Both the position numbers and the translations under genes were made by a program. From contig SNVD02006942.1 in the NCBI GenBank assembly GCA_013180625.2, positions 558,001 to 622,000 on the forward strand: DNA of 64,000 bases. The letters are read 5' to 3'. This DNA comes from Boswellia sacra (Eukaryota; Streptophyta; Magnoliopsida; Sapindales; Burseraceae). The notes under the pieces were generated by a model. It was not told the origin of the DNA. It saw nothing but the letters and a program-made list of their open reading frames with translations, and made no database searches. This document shows positions 36,789-49,319 of this stretch, in pieces; position 1 is the stretch's first letter; each line of letters begins with the position of its first letter.

Positions 36789-37309
36789 TTTATTTTTCTC
36801 TTTATATAAGAACAGTGAAAGACAATGTATGCTTTATATAGCGAAAATGGAAACAAAAACAAAGGTTTCACTAATAACTTAAATTAACTATTTGTATTTC
36901 CTTTTCCAAAGCATATATCACTGTTATACTTATGTGATGTGTCCAACCAATAATTAAATGCCACATAATATATATGTTGATAAATAATTAAAATCCTATT
37001 TTAATATTTTATTTTTGACTCTTTTATCTGTGCGCTTTTTTTTTTTTTTTTTACCTGTAAACATCACTTTTGGTCTCAACTATCTTCTTCCGGCCGTAGT
37101 GATTTGCAATCTGCCGGCAGCCGCCGATGACTAAAAAAATCGCCTCTTCTCGTCTCTTCTCTTCTCTTCCTTCCAATGCATCCAACCAACTCCAATTTTC
37201 TCATCCTTCCAGTGCACCCACACAATAGATTTTGTAACCAGTTTTGCAACCACACTGCTGGCCAAGAACCCAACAAGATCTCCCTAGGAACCACTTTGAG
37301 AAAGCCTCC

Positions 37310-37921
37310 TGTTGATGCTGAAAATCGGTCGACCTCCAGCTCAGCAATTAAATTTGTATTTGTTGTGAAGGACCTCCATGGTTATTGTGTTTTGATCAAC
37401 CAAGGTTCCAGTGGCTTGAATGATCTACACACAAATAGAAAATAAATGGTCAGAGGCGCCGGTGTTGCCAGCGATAATCCTCCGACGCTCAAGTCAGAGA
37501 TTAACTATAGAGTGAAAATTTTTGGTCGACTAGGGAGAGACGAGGTAGAGAGAGAGGGGTTTCTAGAGAGAGAAATTGTTCCCCAAATCTTGATTTGCAG
37601 CCAAAGACTATATTTATAGGAGAGTTTGCTTACAAGTGGCGAGATGCATACAATATGGTTGACAAGTGGCGCGGTGCATGCAACATGGTTGACAGGTAGC
37701 GAGGTGCATGCAACATAGTTGACAGGTGGCGAGATGCATGGAGCTTGGTTGACCCCATGCTGCATGCAAGGGAGTTGACAGTGACACTTGGAGCCATGGA
37801 GACACCTAGAGAGAGGCCTCTATGGAATCCAGTGCCCTTAATATTTTATTAAATTTTATTGAACTAGGGAAATAATCATTGAACTCAGGGAGCAATTCTT
37901 TTTAAATACTTCCTCTAACAT
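37310..37921 (-). mobile_element. LTR-like remnant, minus orientation
   Basis: Read on the minus strand it starts TGTTAGAGGAAG at 37921 and has a good TATA box (TATAAATA, 37611-37618). A CT-rich leader and a GACTTGAGCGTCGGAGG motif follow, which is typical of the R/U5 region of plant LTR retrotransposons. It may end ...CATCAACA at 37310. The proposed flanks (CCTCC and TTGAC) do not match as a target duplication, so the inner boundary is uncertain and it may be part of a larger decayed element. Confidence 0.45.
37632..37751. repeat. Four tandem 30-bp repeats inside the LTR-like remnant
   Basis: Units start at 37632, 37662, 37692 and 37722, each close to ACAAGTGGCGAGATGCATGC plus ten more bases ending GGTTG. 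They lie just upstream of the minus-strand TATA box, where LTR enhancer repeats commonly sit. Translated, they give artificial Met-His/Cys repeats in two minus-strand frames, which I do not accept as genes. Confidence 0.9.
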
Positions 37922-40209
37922 TGACGGCTCTGATTTAGTAACTTGTGCCATGAAATATTTTTGAAGGTGAAATTGAAAGTCGTATCCTTCGTCGACCAAA
38001 GAAGACACTTGTTATTTAGTTATCTAGTCAACCAGATATTCTTAATAATAAGAGTAATGACGAAGTCCTCATTGACCAAACCAATAATGAAGGATCCATC
38101 ACCCCAAGAGTTACGTTGCCATGCAGGATAAAAGACCCAGTTATTTCAATTAAAGTACAAGAAAAAATTGTATGCTTTAGTGATGTGGCTTGAAAAATTA
38201 ATCTCATTGGTTATCCTAATTTTTCATCCAATACCTCCTTGAGGTGCTGTTAAGGGAAGAAGAAGAAGAAGATTTTCTCTGTTTTGTTGGGCGGGATAAT
38301 TTGGGATAAATTATAATTTATTGAATAAAAATGTAATTTAAGTTAATGATGTGGTGGACTTCAATTAATCAAAAAGACACCATATGACTATTTATTATTG
38401 GTTGAGCACACCACCAAAGCATAGTGAGGTGGTGAGCCAGGCACATATAAGTTTTTCTCATCAATCAAAACTCGCATTGGAAGTGGATTTTGATATTAAT
38501 ATTTGACGCGTCGGGCTTGTGTGGTTGAATATATAAATAGAACTGAATTAAAGGGGAGGCAAAAGCCGAAATAAATAAATAAATAAATAAGAAGGGAAGT
38601 AGTACAAAGTCGTGGCCATCAATGGAGGTGGTCGCCGTATATACCTTGGAAGATGCGATCTTTGCAAATCCATTGGAGAAGGCATTTACTTCCCACTCAA
38701 CAATAATCAACCTCATAACATCAGCTATATATTATAAACCTCCCTCACTTGCTCTTTACTCTTGCTCATTTATCTTGTCTACTCATTCTCAAAATTATGC
38801 TGCTATACGTCCTGCATATGAGTACTTTGAAGATTGCTAGCCATTTCTCCTAGTAGCAGCGCCACCCCACCGTGGCACCAAATGGCTCAGCGGGTCGTTT
38901 TGGGGCTGTGGTGGTGGCTGAGGATGTCATGATTATCAGGTTATCTACGGTTTTGTTTTAATGGGAAAATTGGGACTAGCTAGTTGTGTAATCTCCTGAA
39001 GAGGATCATCACCAGAGCTATATATAGCTACGCTAGGTAGCCGGTTTCTTTCACAGGGCAACTTCAATCCTTTGGCAATTATATTTTTCATCACTTTCGC
39101 AATCTTTCTTTGCGTTATGTGATTAAAACGTTAGTCACTCTCTGCGACTGCAAGAAAGATTCTAGTTTTTGTTCTTTAGATTAATAATGTACGGAATAAT
39201 AAAGCAGAACTATATGTGCTTGTAGCAAGCTTATATATATTTTGATTTGGGTATTCTGGTATTTTAAGTATCAGAAAATGGCATGCCGCACGCAGTTAAT
39301 ATATATTAATTATTCCTAATTAATTAGTTGATCTAATTCTGATAAGTTTATAATTATCTGATGTTTAGAGCATTCAATCTTTATATATGCTTTCAGAGTG
39401 CGTTGAGGTTGTCAGTTTGAAAACTATAATAAAGGCCAACTGTTTTTCATTCAATTTGTTTATGATTCATATGTAAACCACAATTCATTTCTCCATAAAT
39501 TCTGTGCGGATATCGAAACACTATTGTCCTTGACAAAGTAAATTTTGCATCTTCAACTTTAAGCAGACAAAACAATGGAATGCATCGTAGTTTTTTTCTC
39601 TTTTAATTAGTTAAAAACTCGTATAAAGATTATATCAATCAAGGGATTTAATTTATAATAATATAATGAAAACAAATAATTAATTAATCTTTACGGTTCT
39701 TGATAAAATATTTTAACGAGATATATATACTTGCTTAAACGTATTAGAACGGAAAATATATTTGACAAATTGCTAACATTTCTTCTTAGGCAACTCTGCA
39801 AATCCATAACAGGAAAGCTAACGAAACTAGAGAACCATACTCCGACAAGGATGAGAAAAGCATATAAAGTATGCTCTTTTTGCTCTTGATGCTAGCAAAA
39901 AGGCAAAAAGAGTTCATTATTAAGCAATTAACAATTAGCCTTATTAGAAGTTGGTGTTAGCATTTCGTACATGGATTTGGACATTACAACATGTGCTTGT
40001 GAAATGTATACAATTTAGTGGGATACGCATGATTTGATTTGAAATATATAGGCAGACAAAACATGGTGGTAGGCCGAACAGTATGCTCCCAAATCCAACC
40101 TTTTGAGTTGCAATCTCTAGTTTTTGGTGGGTTCTCTGCTCACATTGATCCATCCGACTGTAAGGTTCATTAATCAAGATCCTAACTTGTAAATCCAAGC
40201 TTGCTTTTT

Positions 40210-40435
40210 TTATTTACAGCACAGTTCTCCAAATGCTTGCCACGGTTCTTGTGTTCTTGGTTTCCTGGAAGCATATGGTGTAGTTTTCAGGCCAAGAACC
40301 TGATACGAGAATTGATCCTCACGTTTCCAGTGTTGCTGAAACTCCAGTAAAAGTAGCTGCCTGTAACTTATAATATCATCAAACGTTTGTTGTCGAATGA
40401 ACTTGAAGTTAAAGGGGTCAAGGGGAAAATACGCT
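40210..40435 (-). pseudogene. Truncated coding fragment of unknown origin
   Basis: On the minus strand a frame reads LDPFNFKFIRQQTFDDIISY, continues LLLLEFQQHWKREDQFSY, and ends EPWQAFGELCCK before a TAA. Its composition (Trp, Gln and mixed charges) looks like real protein rather than AT-rich noise. It breaks off at ~40436, exactly where the terminal repeat of a Mutator-like element begins, so it appears to be the 3' end of a gene cut by that element or by an older rearrangement. I do not recognise the family. Confidence 0.35.
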
Positions 40436-41815
40436 GACACCCTCAAGGTTTGGAATAACTACAATTAAAAGTAACGTTTCACCACCACTCTAACACTTCC
40501 GTCGACACGATCCTTTTAACGGATTTCGAATTATCTGTACAATGACATTTTTATCGTTGGTGGTCTTATTGTGATATATTAGAATAATTTATTTGTAACA
40601 TGAACACCTTCCTCTTCTCTTTTTTTTTTAACTGTCAAAATGAAGTGAAAAAAAAAAAATCCTCTCTCTCCTCCTCCTTCCTTCTTCACGATCCCCCTTC
40701 TCTGACTCTCTCTCTTAAATTCTCTTTTTTATTACATGAGCAGACAGTAGCAGCGTTCATTCCATTCCATCAATTAAAAAAAAAAACTCAATTAAAAGTT
40801 ACCAATACAAAAAAAAAAAAAAAGAAAAAATATGTGAAGCCCAAATTCACTAAAATCAGATCAAGTTAACTATCTACAAACATCTACAATTAAACAACCC
40901 TTACACCAAAAATCTGCCACAATCGACATCGTCAATCAAATCCTTGTTCATATTCTTGATACTATTGCTCTGGTTTTCTGATTTGGGAGGGGAAAGAAAC
41001 TAGATCAGGAGAGCCTAGATGAGATGGGTCGTACAAAACACCAATATAGAGAGAGTATGTACATAGTCTTCATTCTTTTGCACTTGGTTTTGAGGCTGAC
41101 AGCGGCTGGATTTTAGTTAGAGGTGGGTTTCCATGGTTTTGAGTTTCTTGGAGGCTTCATCGATGAATTTTTAAGGGATTCGGTTCGGTAGCTCAACAGT
41201 ATTCGCCGATGATGGCTGGAGGATGGAGAACCAGCAAGTATAGAAAGGTGGAGTTGCATAAAAGAGGAAAGAGAGGAGAGGGCAGAATCGTGGGTCAGGG
41301 AAGAGGGAAAGAGAGAGAGGGCGATGGAGAGCGGTTAAACGGTAATTGCGAGAGAGGACAGCTCTGTTTTTTTGTAAATCTATATCTTGTTATTCGTGTG
41401 TGGTATAATTTTTAACGTAATTTATATTTAATTTTAATTATATATTTTTTTAAAATTTAAAATAATTAAAATAAATTATATATTTTTAAATTTAATTAAA
41501 AATAAAAATATTAAACTTATAAAAGAACGCACCCAAGTTTGTTCATGCGCACGCAAGAAAATGAAAATGAAAGTCCGTACCTTTGTAGTCTTCCACTTTT
41601 TTATATATCTACTTTTTGTGTCACATATCTACTTCCAATGCGATCACATCATCTTGCCGACGTCCGAGGCAGCAAATTTATATTGTTTTATTTATTTTTT
41701 TAATATAAAGAGTCTCTAACCCCGTTATTTTATTAACGGCGTTAATGATTCTGTTAAAATTGGGATTAGACGTCACTTTCTAAACAATTGTGGTCCACTG
41801 GTCCTAAACCATGGG
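40436..41815. mobile_element. Probable Mutator-like MITE, ~1.4 kb
   Basis: The left end has TGACACCCTCAAGGTTTGG, ACAATTAAAAGTAACGT and CTTTTAACGG. The reverse complement of the right end has GTCATCTAGCCCCATGGTTT, ACAATT, AAAGTGACGTCTAA and the sequence ATTTTAACAG in similar order. The interior has CT-rich then AG-rich stretches and no coding capacity. The ACACCCT(C/G)AAGGTTTGG terminus is a pattern I associate with eudicot MULE termini. Repeats are diverged and no target duplication was established. Confidence 0.45.
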
Positions 41816-42344
41816 GCTAGATGACACGTCTACTTTTTTGACTTTTTATACAGCATATGGGTAGGTTGGTAATTCTTGTACCAAGGTTTCGCTTGTTTGA
41901 TTCCAGTTGTGCAGAAGAATGCGAAAAAGGGGTTGTAAGAAAAGAGGGGTATAATTGTTTTTTCATTCTTCTATCAGTGATTTGAGTGACGGAAACGTAA
42001 GGTAATGATATTAACACAATTTTAAATGTACGATTGATTAAAAAAATGAAAGTATATAATTATTTTTTATATTCAAATAAAATTAAATTAAAATTTGAGA
42101 ATATTTTTTTAAATTATTATCATATAAAAGTTTTATATGCAATTAATTTAATTTTAATTTAGGTAATTGTAACGCATAAATGATAGTAATTAATTTTTTT
42201 CCATCCATAATTAAATCTATGACTATTAAAAATGTAAAATAAACTACTAGTTTTCTAGATAAGATTACAATAATAATCTACTTTAGTAATAAATTATATA
42301 GGAAGTACTAATTATAAAAATAATTTATGATTTTCTTTTTTTTT

Positions 42345-42531
42345 AAATTCTGCAGAATTTTTTGGGACCAAAGCGAACCTTTCTCCCTAGCCTCAGCCCG
42401 GCCTCGAGTTGGGGAGAATTTCCTCATCCCCGTCTCTGAGGAAACTCCTTGAAATTCTAAGTACTTTCCCGATAAATCTGAGTTGAGAATTCGGGTACTC
42501 GGTCCTGTCTGAGTAACTTTGCCAACCCTAT
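42345..42531. mobile_element. Fragment of a hAT-like element
   Basis: A relatively GC-rich block with CCTCAGCCCGGCCTCGAG, GGGGAGAATTTCCTCATCCC and GGGTACTCGG ends in TTTGCCAACCCTA. GC-rich subterminal motifs with a TAGGGTTGGCAAA terminus match plant hAT MITEs, and resemble the complete one at 51372. The partner end was not found, so it is likely truncated. Confidence 0.4.
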
Positions 42532-43387
42532 AGATAATTATGTATACAGTGTTCTCTGTTTGTGTTCCCGTGTGTGACCGGTGGAGAATTCTATTATATA
42601 AAGAGATAAATATGAGTGAATTAAGTCTTAATTAATAATTGAATGCTATTATCGTGTCCCTTTCCGCTGTGGAAATTTTGGGCTTGTATGATTAAGAATC
42701 TCACACCATAGAGTTACGTAATTTAAGGACACTTTAAGGCTATATTTATTTTCATTTTCATAAAATATTTTTTGGAAACATATTTTTTTTAAAATAAAGT
42801 ACGAAATACAAAATCAAACACACTTTTACTAGTGTTACACAATATGCTGTTATTCTTGGACAACTGGACTTAGTTATGCTTGCGTAAAATTTTTTTTGAT
42901 TCATCTAAAGACAGAATAATATAGGTGTAATTTAAAAAATGATTAAAATTAGAAGGAGTTCTATTTAAAAAAAAAATTGAAAAAGTTTTCCACAAATTTA
43001 GGTGTTGCAAACTTAAATTGGTAATTCTTGTTTGTTTTTGGTCTCTAATGTTTACATCTTTTTTAGGTTCTCGAATTAGAAGCCTTTAATGGTTAACAAT
43101 TAAAAAAATCTATCAATCTAATGAATTCTAATAATGATATGTAAACTATTTTAAAATGTGATTATTTTTAAATTGTCACTTAATTTTGGTCAATTTCCCT
43201 AATTTTTTTTACAAATTTAATGTTTGAATATCAGGAAGTTTCCGTCATTTGGGCACGTAGGTTAGAGCAGTTCTGTGCTCTGAAGGAAATATAACTGAAG
43301 GTCATTAATTTTACAAGTCAAAGTCCTCGTACATAAACCATTATCAATTTGTTTATCTGCAACTTGTAGAAATGAGCTACGACACCA

Positions 43388-46300
43388 ATGGATTTTCTTT
43401 CTATATTGTTCACCAGTTCCAACTTACTGTTTCTCTGCTTTGGATTCTCAAGTGCATCTGACACCATTAGCTCATCGCAGTCTCTTAGTGATGGCAGGAC
43501 CCTGGTTTCAAACGGGGGAACCTTTGAGCTTGGTTTCTTTGGTCCAGGTAGTTCCAAGAATCGATACTTGGGAATTTGGTACAAGAAGATACCAGGGAAA
43601 ACTGTTGTTTGGGTTGCGAACCGACTCAACCCCATTAATGATTCTTCTGGCTTGTTGGTGATTCAAAGCACAGGCAATCTTGTTCTGATGAGCCAGAACG
43701 AGAGTGTTGTTTGGTCAGCAAACATGAGCAAAGAAGTCCGGAGTCCAGGGGTAGCACAGCTTTTAGATTCTGGAAACTTTGTCCTAAGAGATAAACAAGA
43801 CAGTAATTTGGGAAGTTATTTGTGGCAAAGCTTTGACTATCCATCTGATACATTGCTACCAGGAATGAAGATCGGATGGGACTTAAGAACTGGTCTTGAA
43901 CGCCGTCTAACTGCATGGAGGAGCCCAGATGACCCGTATCCCGGAAACTTTACATTGAGAGTAGAACGACAAGATGTTCCTGAGATAGTTATGTGGAAGG
44001 GTTCAACAAAATTTCACAGAAGCGGTCCATGGAATGGCATTCGATTCAGTGGTTCGCCAACAAGGTCGGACACGGTTTATCAGGAAAACTTTGTCTGCAA
44101 TGAGGAGGAATTGTACTACACATATAACCTTACAGATAAATCAGTATCAGGAAGGTTTGTTATGAACGAAACCAACTCTCTAGGTCAATCATTCACATGG
44201 AATGAAGATACTCAAAGTTGGAAGGTATTTAATAATGTGCCAATTGATTACTGTGATACTCATGGTGTTTGTGGTGCCAATGGGTATTGTATCAGTAGTG
44301 AATTTCCAAATTGCCAATGTTTAAAAGGATTCAAGCCAAAATCAGCGGAAGAAATTAACTGGAATCATGGGTGTGTTCGCAATAAACCATTGAACTACTC
44401 GAGACAAGATGGCTTTATCAAATTTGTTGGGTTGAAATTGCCAGATACTACAAATTGCTCGCTGAACAGAAGTATGGATATCAAGCAATGCAAGGAGAAA
44501 TGCTTAGAAAACTCTTCTTGTATGGCATATACAAACTCAGATATTAGGGAAGGAGGCAAAGGCTGTATCATTTGGTTGGGTGATCTAATTGATATCAGAC
44601 ATGCAGCAGAAGGTGGACAGGATATATATATTCGAATGTCTGCTTTTGAGCTAGGTATTGCCCCTAATTTTGTTCATCTGACTAGTCCCTACAATCATTG
44701 TTTGGGTTTCACACACTAGATGCTTTAATTTGTTACTTTAATTTGTTCTTGAATTTGTTAACTTGGCCTATGTGGTCACCAGATAAACCATTTCCTGGCT
44801 ATAGATCCTGTAAATGTATTTTTGCTTTAATTTGACCATATTTACTTTGCTATATCATTGTTTACTAATTTGGTTTTTATTATATTTTAATCATGTGTTA
44901 AGGGAAGGAAGATGACCATAACAAGAAGATAGTGCTGTTTGTTGTTATCACCACTTCTGTGCCTGCTGGGGTGCTTATAGCGAGCTATTACATTTACAAA
45001 GCCAGAACAAAGGCAGCAGGTAAAGTAAATCTATTTTTTTAGCAAATTTATGGTAATATGTTGTATCATATGAGATTACTGTAACATCCAAAATTTTAGT
45101 AGAATTAATAATAAGGAGGATATTAAAAATTTATTTGAATGAAATAAGATTATAATTTGTTGGTGTAATTAATTAGAGTTATTATTGATTTTATAAGAGA
45201 AAATCAAACTATTCATTGGGGGAATTATTTGATTTTCGGATGTTGAAGCACTTAAAAGAATTTAATGATTAATTGGAACGAATATTGATGGAAGGTATTA
45301 AGTGATTGAGTTTAATGGAAGTGCATGCTTGGGAGTAATTGGAGAAAATATTAAGCTAATACTCAGTAGAATATATTTATTTCCTTAATTAGACAATTGC
45401 TTATTCTTTTGTAAGGCACAAGTGTTTTGCCGCTTAATTTACATTGAGGCTCCCAAACGTTAAACGTCAAACTTTATCCAGAGAAAGAGGAAGGTTTCAC
45501 AGGGTCTATAACCATATTTTACCCTCAGACATAATTGGAGATAACTAGATTTTGGACTGAGAAGGAACTCTAGTGAAGTTTTTTTTTTTTTTTTTTCTTT
45601 CACATAAGAATATCATCTACTACTAATTGTTTATCAGGAATTAAACTCAAGTTTAGTTTGATACGGGTTGTGTGTTAAGATATTTGATCAGTATTTTGAT
45701 TGATTTAAAAGTGGGGTTGTAATAGGATTTCTAAGATGAGGGAATCAGACTCATGTGCTGTGTTTAGTTTGACAGAGTTATTTAAGCCAGCCTACTATTT
45801 AAGCCAGCCTACTATTCGATGGATTTTTATTATTGATTGATTAATTTTTAAGTCAGAGTTATTTAATCAACTAAATAAGATTTTGAATCCACGTCTTTCA
45901 CCATAGAAAATATGCATGTACATGTTCCCTAATGAATTATATTTTCCAGATGAACTTTTGCTTCTAGATTAGAATTAATGTTGGAATCAACAATTGTCCC
46001 CTATTTAGGCTGTGTAATCTCTATTATTTATAGTTGATATTGTCTGCTATTGCAGAAATGAACAGACAAACTTTTCAAGAGAAAGAGGACCTGGAGCTAC
46101 CATTTTTTGAGTTAGCTACAATCGCTAATGCCACGGGTAACTTTTCCATCAACAATAAGCTTGGAGAAGGCGGCTTTGGACCTGTATATAAAGTAAACAA
46201 GAAACAAGCTTAGCTGACCACATGAACAAATTCGTTACTTTACTAAGTTTAACAGAACTCATTTCACAAATACTTTATCCAGGGCACACTAGAGACTGGA

Positions 46301-47522
46301 CAAGAAATCGCGGTGAAGAGGCTTTCAAAGATTTCTGGGCAAGGATTAAATGAGTTCAAAAATGAAGTTATACTAATTGCAAAACTTCAGCACCGAAATC
46401 TAGTAAAGCTTCTTGGTTGCTGCATCCAAGGAGAGGAAAAATTACTGCTTTATGAATTCATGCCCAACAGGAGCCTGGACTACTTCATTTTTGGTTTAGA
46501 ACCATCTAACTTCCAAAGAATATTTCGTCTAGCATACTCTATGTCTTTTTGAAACATTTGTTATCTTAACCAGCAAAAGAAGTTATTGTATTGAAAATTG
46601 AAGGAGGACATCATACTAACCTGAATATGATGCTTGCCAGATCAAACAAGAAGGAAGCTATTGGACTGGTCCAAGCGTTTTCACATCATTTGGGGCATTT
46701 CAAGGGGTCTTCTCTATCTTCATCAAGATTCTAGGCTGAGGATTATACATAGAGATCTGAAAGCAAGTAATATATTACTTGATCATGAGATGAACCCAAA
46801 AATTTCAGATTTTGGCTTGGCCAAAACTTTTGGTGGTGATGAGATAGAAGGAAGCACAAGAAGAGTGGTTGGGACTTAGTAAGTATCTAATGTCCTGTCA
46901 CATTTGTAATTCACTTCCAGTCAATAACGAAGTTTCTGTTTTAAAAATTTCCTGCAGTGGTTATATGGCACCAGAATATGCTATTAACGGGGCTTTCTCC
47001 GTCAAATCTGATGTCTTTAGCTATGGCGTTTTAGTCCTAGAGATAGTAAGCGGAAATAAAAGTAGAGGGTTTTATCGTGACGACGACAGCCTTAACCTTA
47101 TTGGACATGTAAGTAAGAAATATTCCCCAATTTTCAACAAATTTAGCAGAATTTTTCACTTCAGACGTTACTTTAACTGAAACTAAAAAGTTACAGAGGT
47201 CTTTGTTATGTTTTAGGCATGGAAACTGTGGAATGAAGGCAAGTCTTTAGAACTGATTGACTCTGTTTGCGGAGAATCAAGAAATCTATCAGAAGCTATA
47301 AGGTGTATCCATATTAGTCTCTTATGTGTGCAACAGCATCCTGAGGATAGGCCAACCATGTCATCTGTGGTTCGGATGTTGGGTAGTGAGAATGTGTTGC
47401 CTCAACCAAAACAACCCGGTTTCTGGACGATCAGGAATTCAGTTGAGCAAGTTTCTTCCTCAAGCGAGCCTAAGCCATCTTCAACCAATGAAATCACTTT
47501 CTCACTGTTGGAGGGTCGATAG
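43388..47522 (+). CDS. G-type lectin S-receptor-like Ser/Thr protein kinase (intact copy)
   Basis: Seven exons, 43388-44654, 44903-45019, 46056-46192, 46283-46493, 46641-46878, 46958-47108 and 47217-47522, all GT-AG with consistent phases, encode 808 residues. A signal peptide ([18 protein letters not shown]) precedes the B-lectin domain, the S-locus glycoprotein region ([18 protein letters not shown]), EGF-like [13 protein letters not shown] and a PAN domain ([14 protein letters not shown]). The membrane segment is 432-453. The kinase has GEGGFG at 498-503, K519, HRD at 614-616 and DFG at 634-636, with the usual [11 protein letters not shown] motif, so it looks active. The C-terminus ([11 protein letters not shown]) is typical of this group. 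Such receptors sit at the plasma membrane and sense self-incompatibility, microbial or wound signals; ligand here is unknown. It is the first of three tandem copies. Confidence 0.95.
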
Positions 47523-48626
47523 GGAATATTCTTAAACTTTTATTTCATACTACCTTATCTCTACCTTATGTTTCCATCTTACAACTTTTTGATTCCCAAG
47601 AGTAGACAAGTCAAGCAATGCCCAATAGACTATATGAGATGTTATGAGATCATTGATGATGATATATATTACCATTGGTAGAGAAACTCCTATAGCTCCC
47701 CCTAATCTGGAGTTCTATGGGGTCATTTTGTCAAGTCTTTGTAATCTTTTTAATTGTAGTAAGTCCGCAATCTCCCAATTATTACGGAAATAAGAAATTT
47801 ATTTAACTTGTAATTTACATAGATTGACCATTCAAACTAGCTCTTTGAAGCTGAGAGAGACTAATTAATTAATATCAAATCCTAATACATGTATGAACGC
47901 CAGGAACAGTGTTGAACTTTAAATTAACAACTTTTCTTCTATATAGATATCTTGTTTTAGAGAGAATTTAACTCTAGGCACCAGTAAATATTGTTATAAT
48001 TGGTTGTCTTTTTTCTCTGAATTCTTTTATGCATCTGACTGCATCAATTTACTACGGACTCAGAGTGACTCCAAGCACTAATGCAAATAATTTTTTCTAC
48101 GTAACAATTATAAAATTTCCCTTGGCTATGACTTTGTTAATGTGTAGTCTTCTCTGATTCACATCCAATGGCTGAAAAATATTTATAACACTATACTTTT
48201 ACTCCTAAAAATGCAACACCAAAATGTTTGATACTTTGCACACTCTGCACAAGTATGCCAAACATGTTATCCATTATGTGGAGATCTGCGGCTAGTTTGG
48301 AATTTTAAGATTGTTACAAATGTTGTACTAGTCTATTAAATTTGAGCTCAATTAATTTTCCCAGCAATATATTTTTTTTAATAATCACGGACTAACTGAA
48401 CTGGTCGACTGGTGTTAGATATTTCCTTTATATATTGACATACATGTCAACCTTTTCAGCCATTAGTTGTGCTATTGTTTAAGGTTCCGTTCTCCGAAGG
48501 GAACATAAAATATGTGTTAAGAATCCTCGACGTTTAGGCCAATGACATACATAGAAAATTCATTAATCACGGTATTCTTCTGTAACCTGTTACAGAGAGC
48601 TCAAAGTCTAGCATTAATCACGTTTG
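47523..48626. other. Intergenic spacer, part of the tandem duplication
   Basis: The 3' flank (47520-~47900) reappears after the second copy (62535-62880), with shared TTGATTCCCAAG, ATATATTACCATTGGTAGAG and CTAATCTGGAGTTCTAT. A further stretch near 48252-48285 (CACAAGTATG then CCATTATGTGG) matches one near 63340-63370. So the duplicated unit covers gene plus spacer. No other feature is seen. Confidence 0.75.
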
Positions 48627-48726
48627 GGGGTATTCTTTCTTTCCTGCTTATCAGTTTTAAGTTACTTGTTTTCTTCTCTGAATTCTCTGATGCATTTGAC
48701 ACCATTAGTTTATCCCAATCTCTTAG

Positions 48727-49161
48727 TGATGAGGAATGAGATTTCTCAAGTTGAAAGAAAGGGAGGTAGATGTAGACAGAAAAGAGGGAAATAATATAAT
48801 AAATTTACGGAGAAATAGAGTGAAATTGAGGGAGAAAAAAATAATATTTTTACTAAAAGATAAAAAACCAATAATAATAAAGTCTCCAAAATAACATAAC
48901 TAAAGGCTCCTATTTATAGAACCTTAAAATATAGTTGTTCTAGAAAATAAAATCTTATTAGAAAATAGAATCCTAATCCTATTTAACTAGAAAATACTAA
49001 AATTAAATTTTAAACAAAATAGTAAATTATTAATAGAAAATAAATCAAATTAGAATTACTCCCAATTTAGAAAGTCAAAATCCCTAATTTATTAAAATAC
49101 CCAAAATTTAATTAAAATCCCTAATTTTATTTCTAATTTTAATCTAATGAGTCCTACATCA
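48727..49161 (-). repeat. 3' LTR of the TRIM-like element
   Basis: Downstream repeat in the element's minus orientation. A purine-rich GAAGGAGAA (49163-49171 as read on minus) lies directly next to it, in the place of a polypurine tract. Confidence 0.85.
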
Positions 49162-49319
49162 ATTCTCCTTCGCTTGAAAGAATTCGACTCCTAGATAGTT
49201 GTCAAGGAGGAAGTAGCCAATACACAAGGAAACACTACGTCTTATCTTGCACGAGTATTGGAAAGTCGTCAAATATTGTACGAGCATTGTCTTGTCTTGC
49301 ACCAGCATTCGAAAGTCGT

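Larger units (their letters stand above)
35616..43387. other. Intergenic region with transposon and gene remnants
   Basis: No intact gene is supported between NHL and the first S-domain kinase. It contains an AT/AC microsatellite, an LTR-like remnant with 30-bp repeats, a truncated coding fragment, a Mutator-like element and a hAT-like end, each listed. 41830-42340 and 42540-43300 are plain AT-rich DNA. Confidence 0.6.

Noticed and set aside
36601..36882. Plus-strand frame with a Tyr-Ile run
   Set aside because: It spans the AT/AC microsatellite; no family features outside it.
37505..37805. Two overlapping minus-strand frames rich in Met, His and Cys
   Set aside because: They arise from the four 30-bp tandem repeats inside the LTR-like remnant.
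38622..38840. 72-residue plus-strand frame 80 bases after a TATA-like ATATAAATAG (38531)
   Set aside because: The spacing is gene-like, but the peptide (starting MEVVAVYTLEDAIFANPLEK) matches nothing I recognise and the window has many frames this long by chance. Transcript data could revive it.
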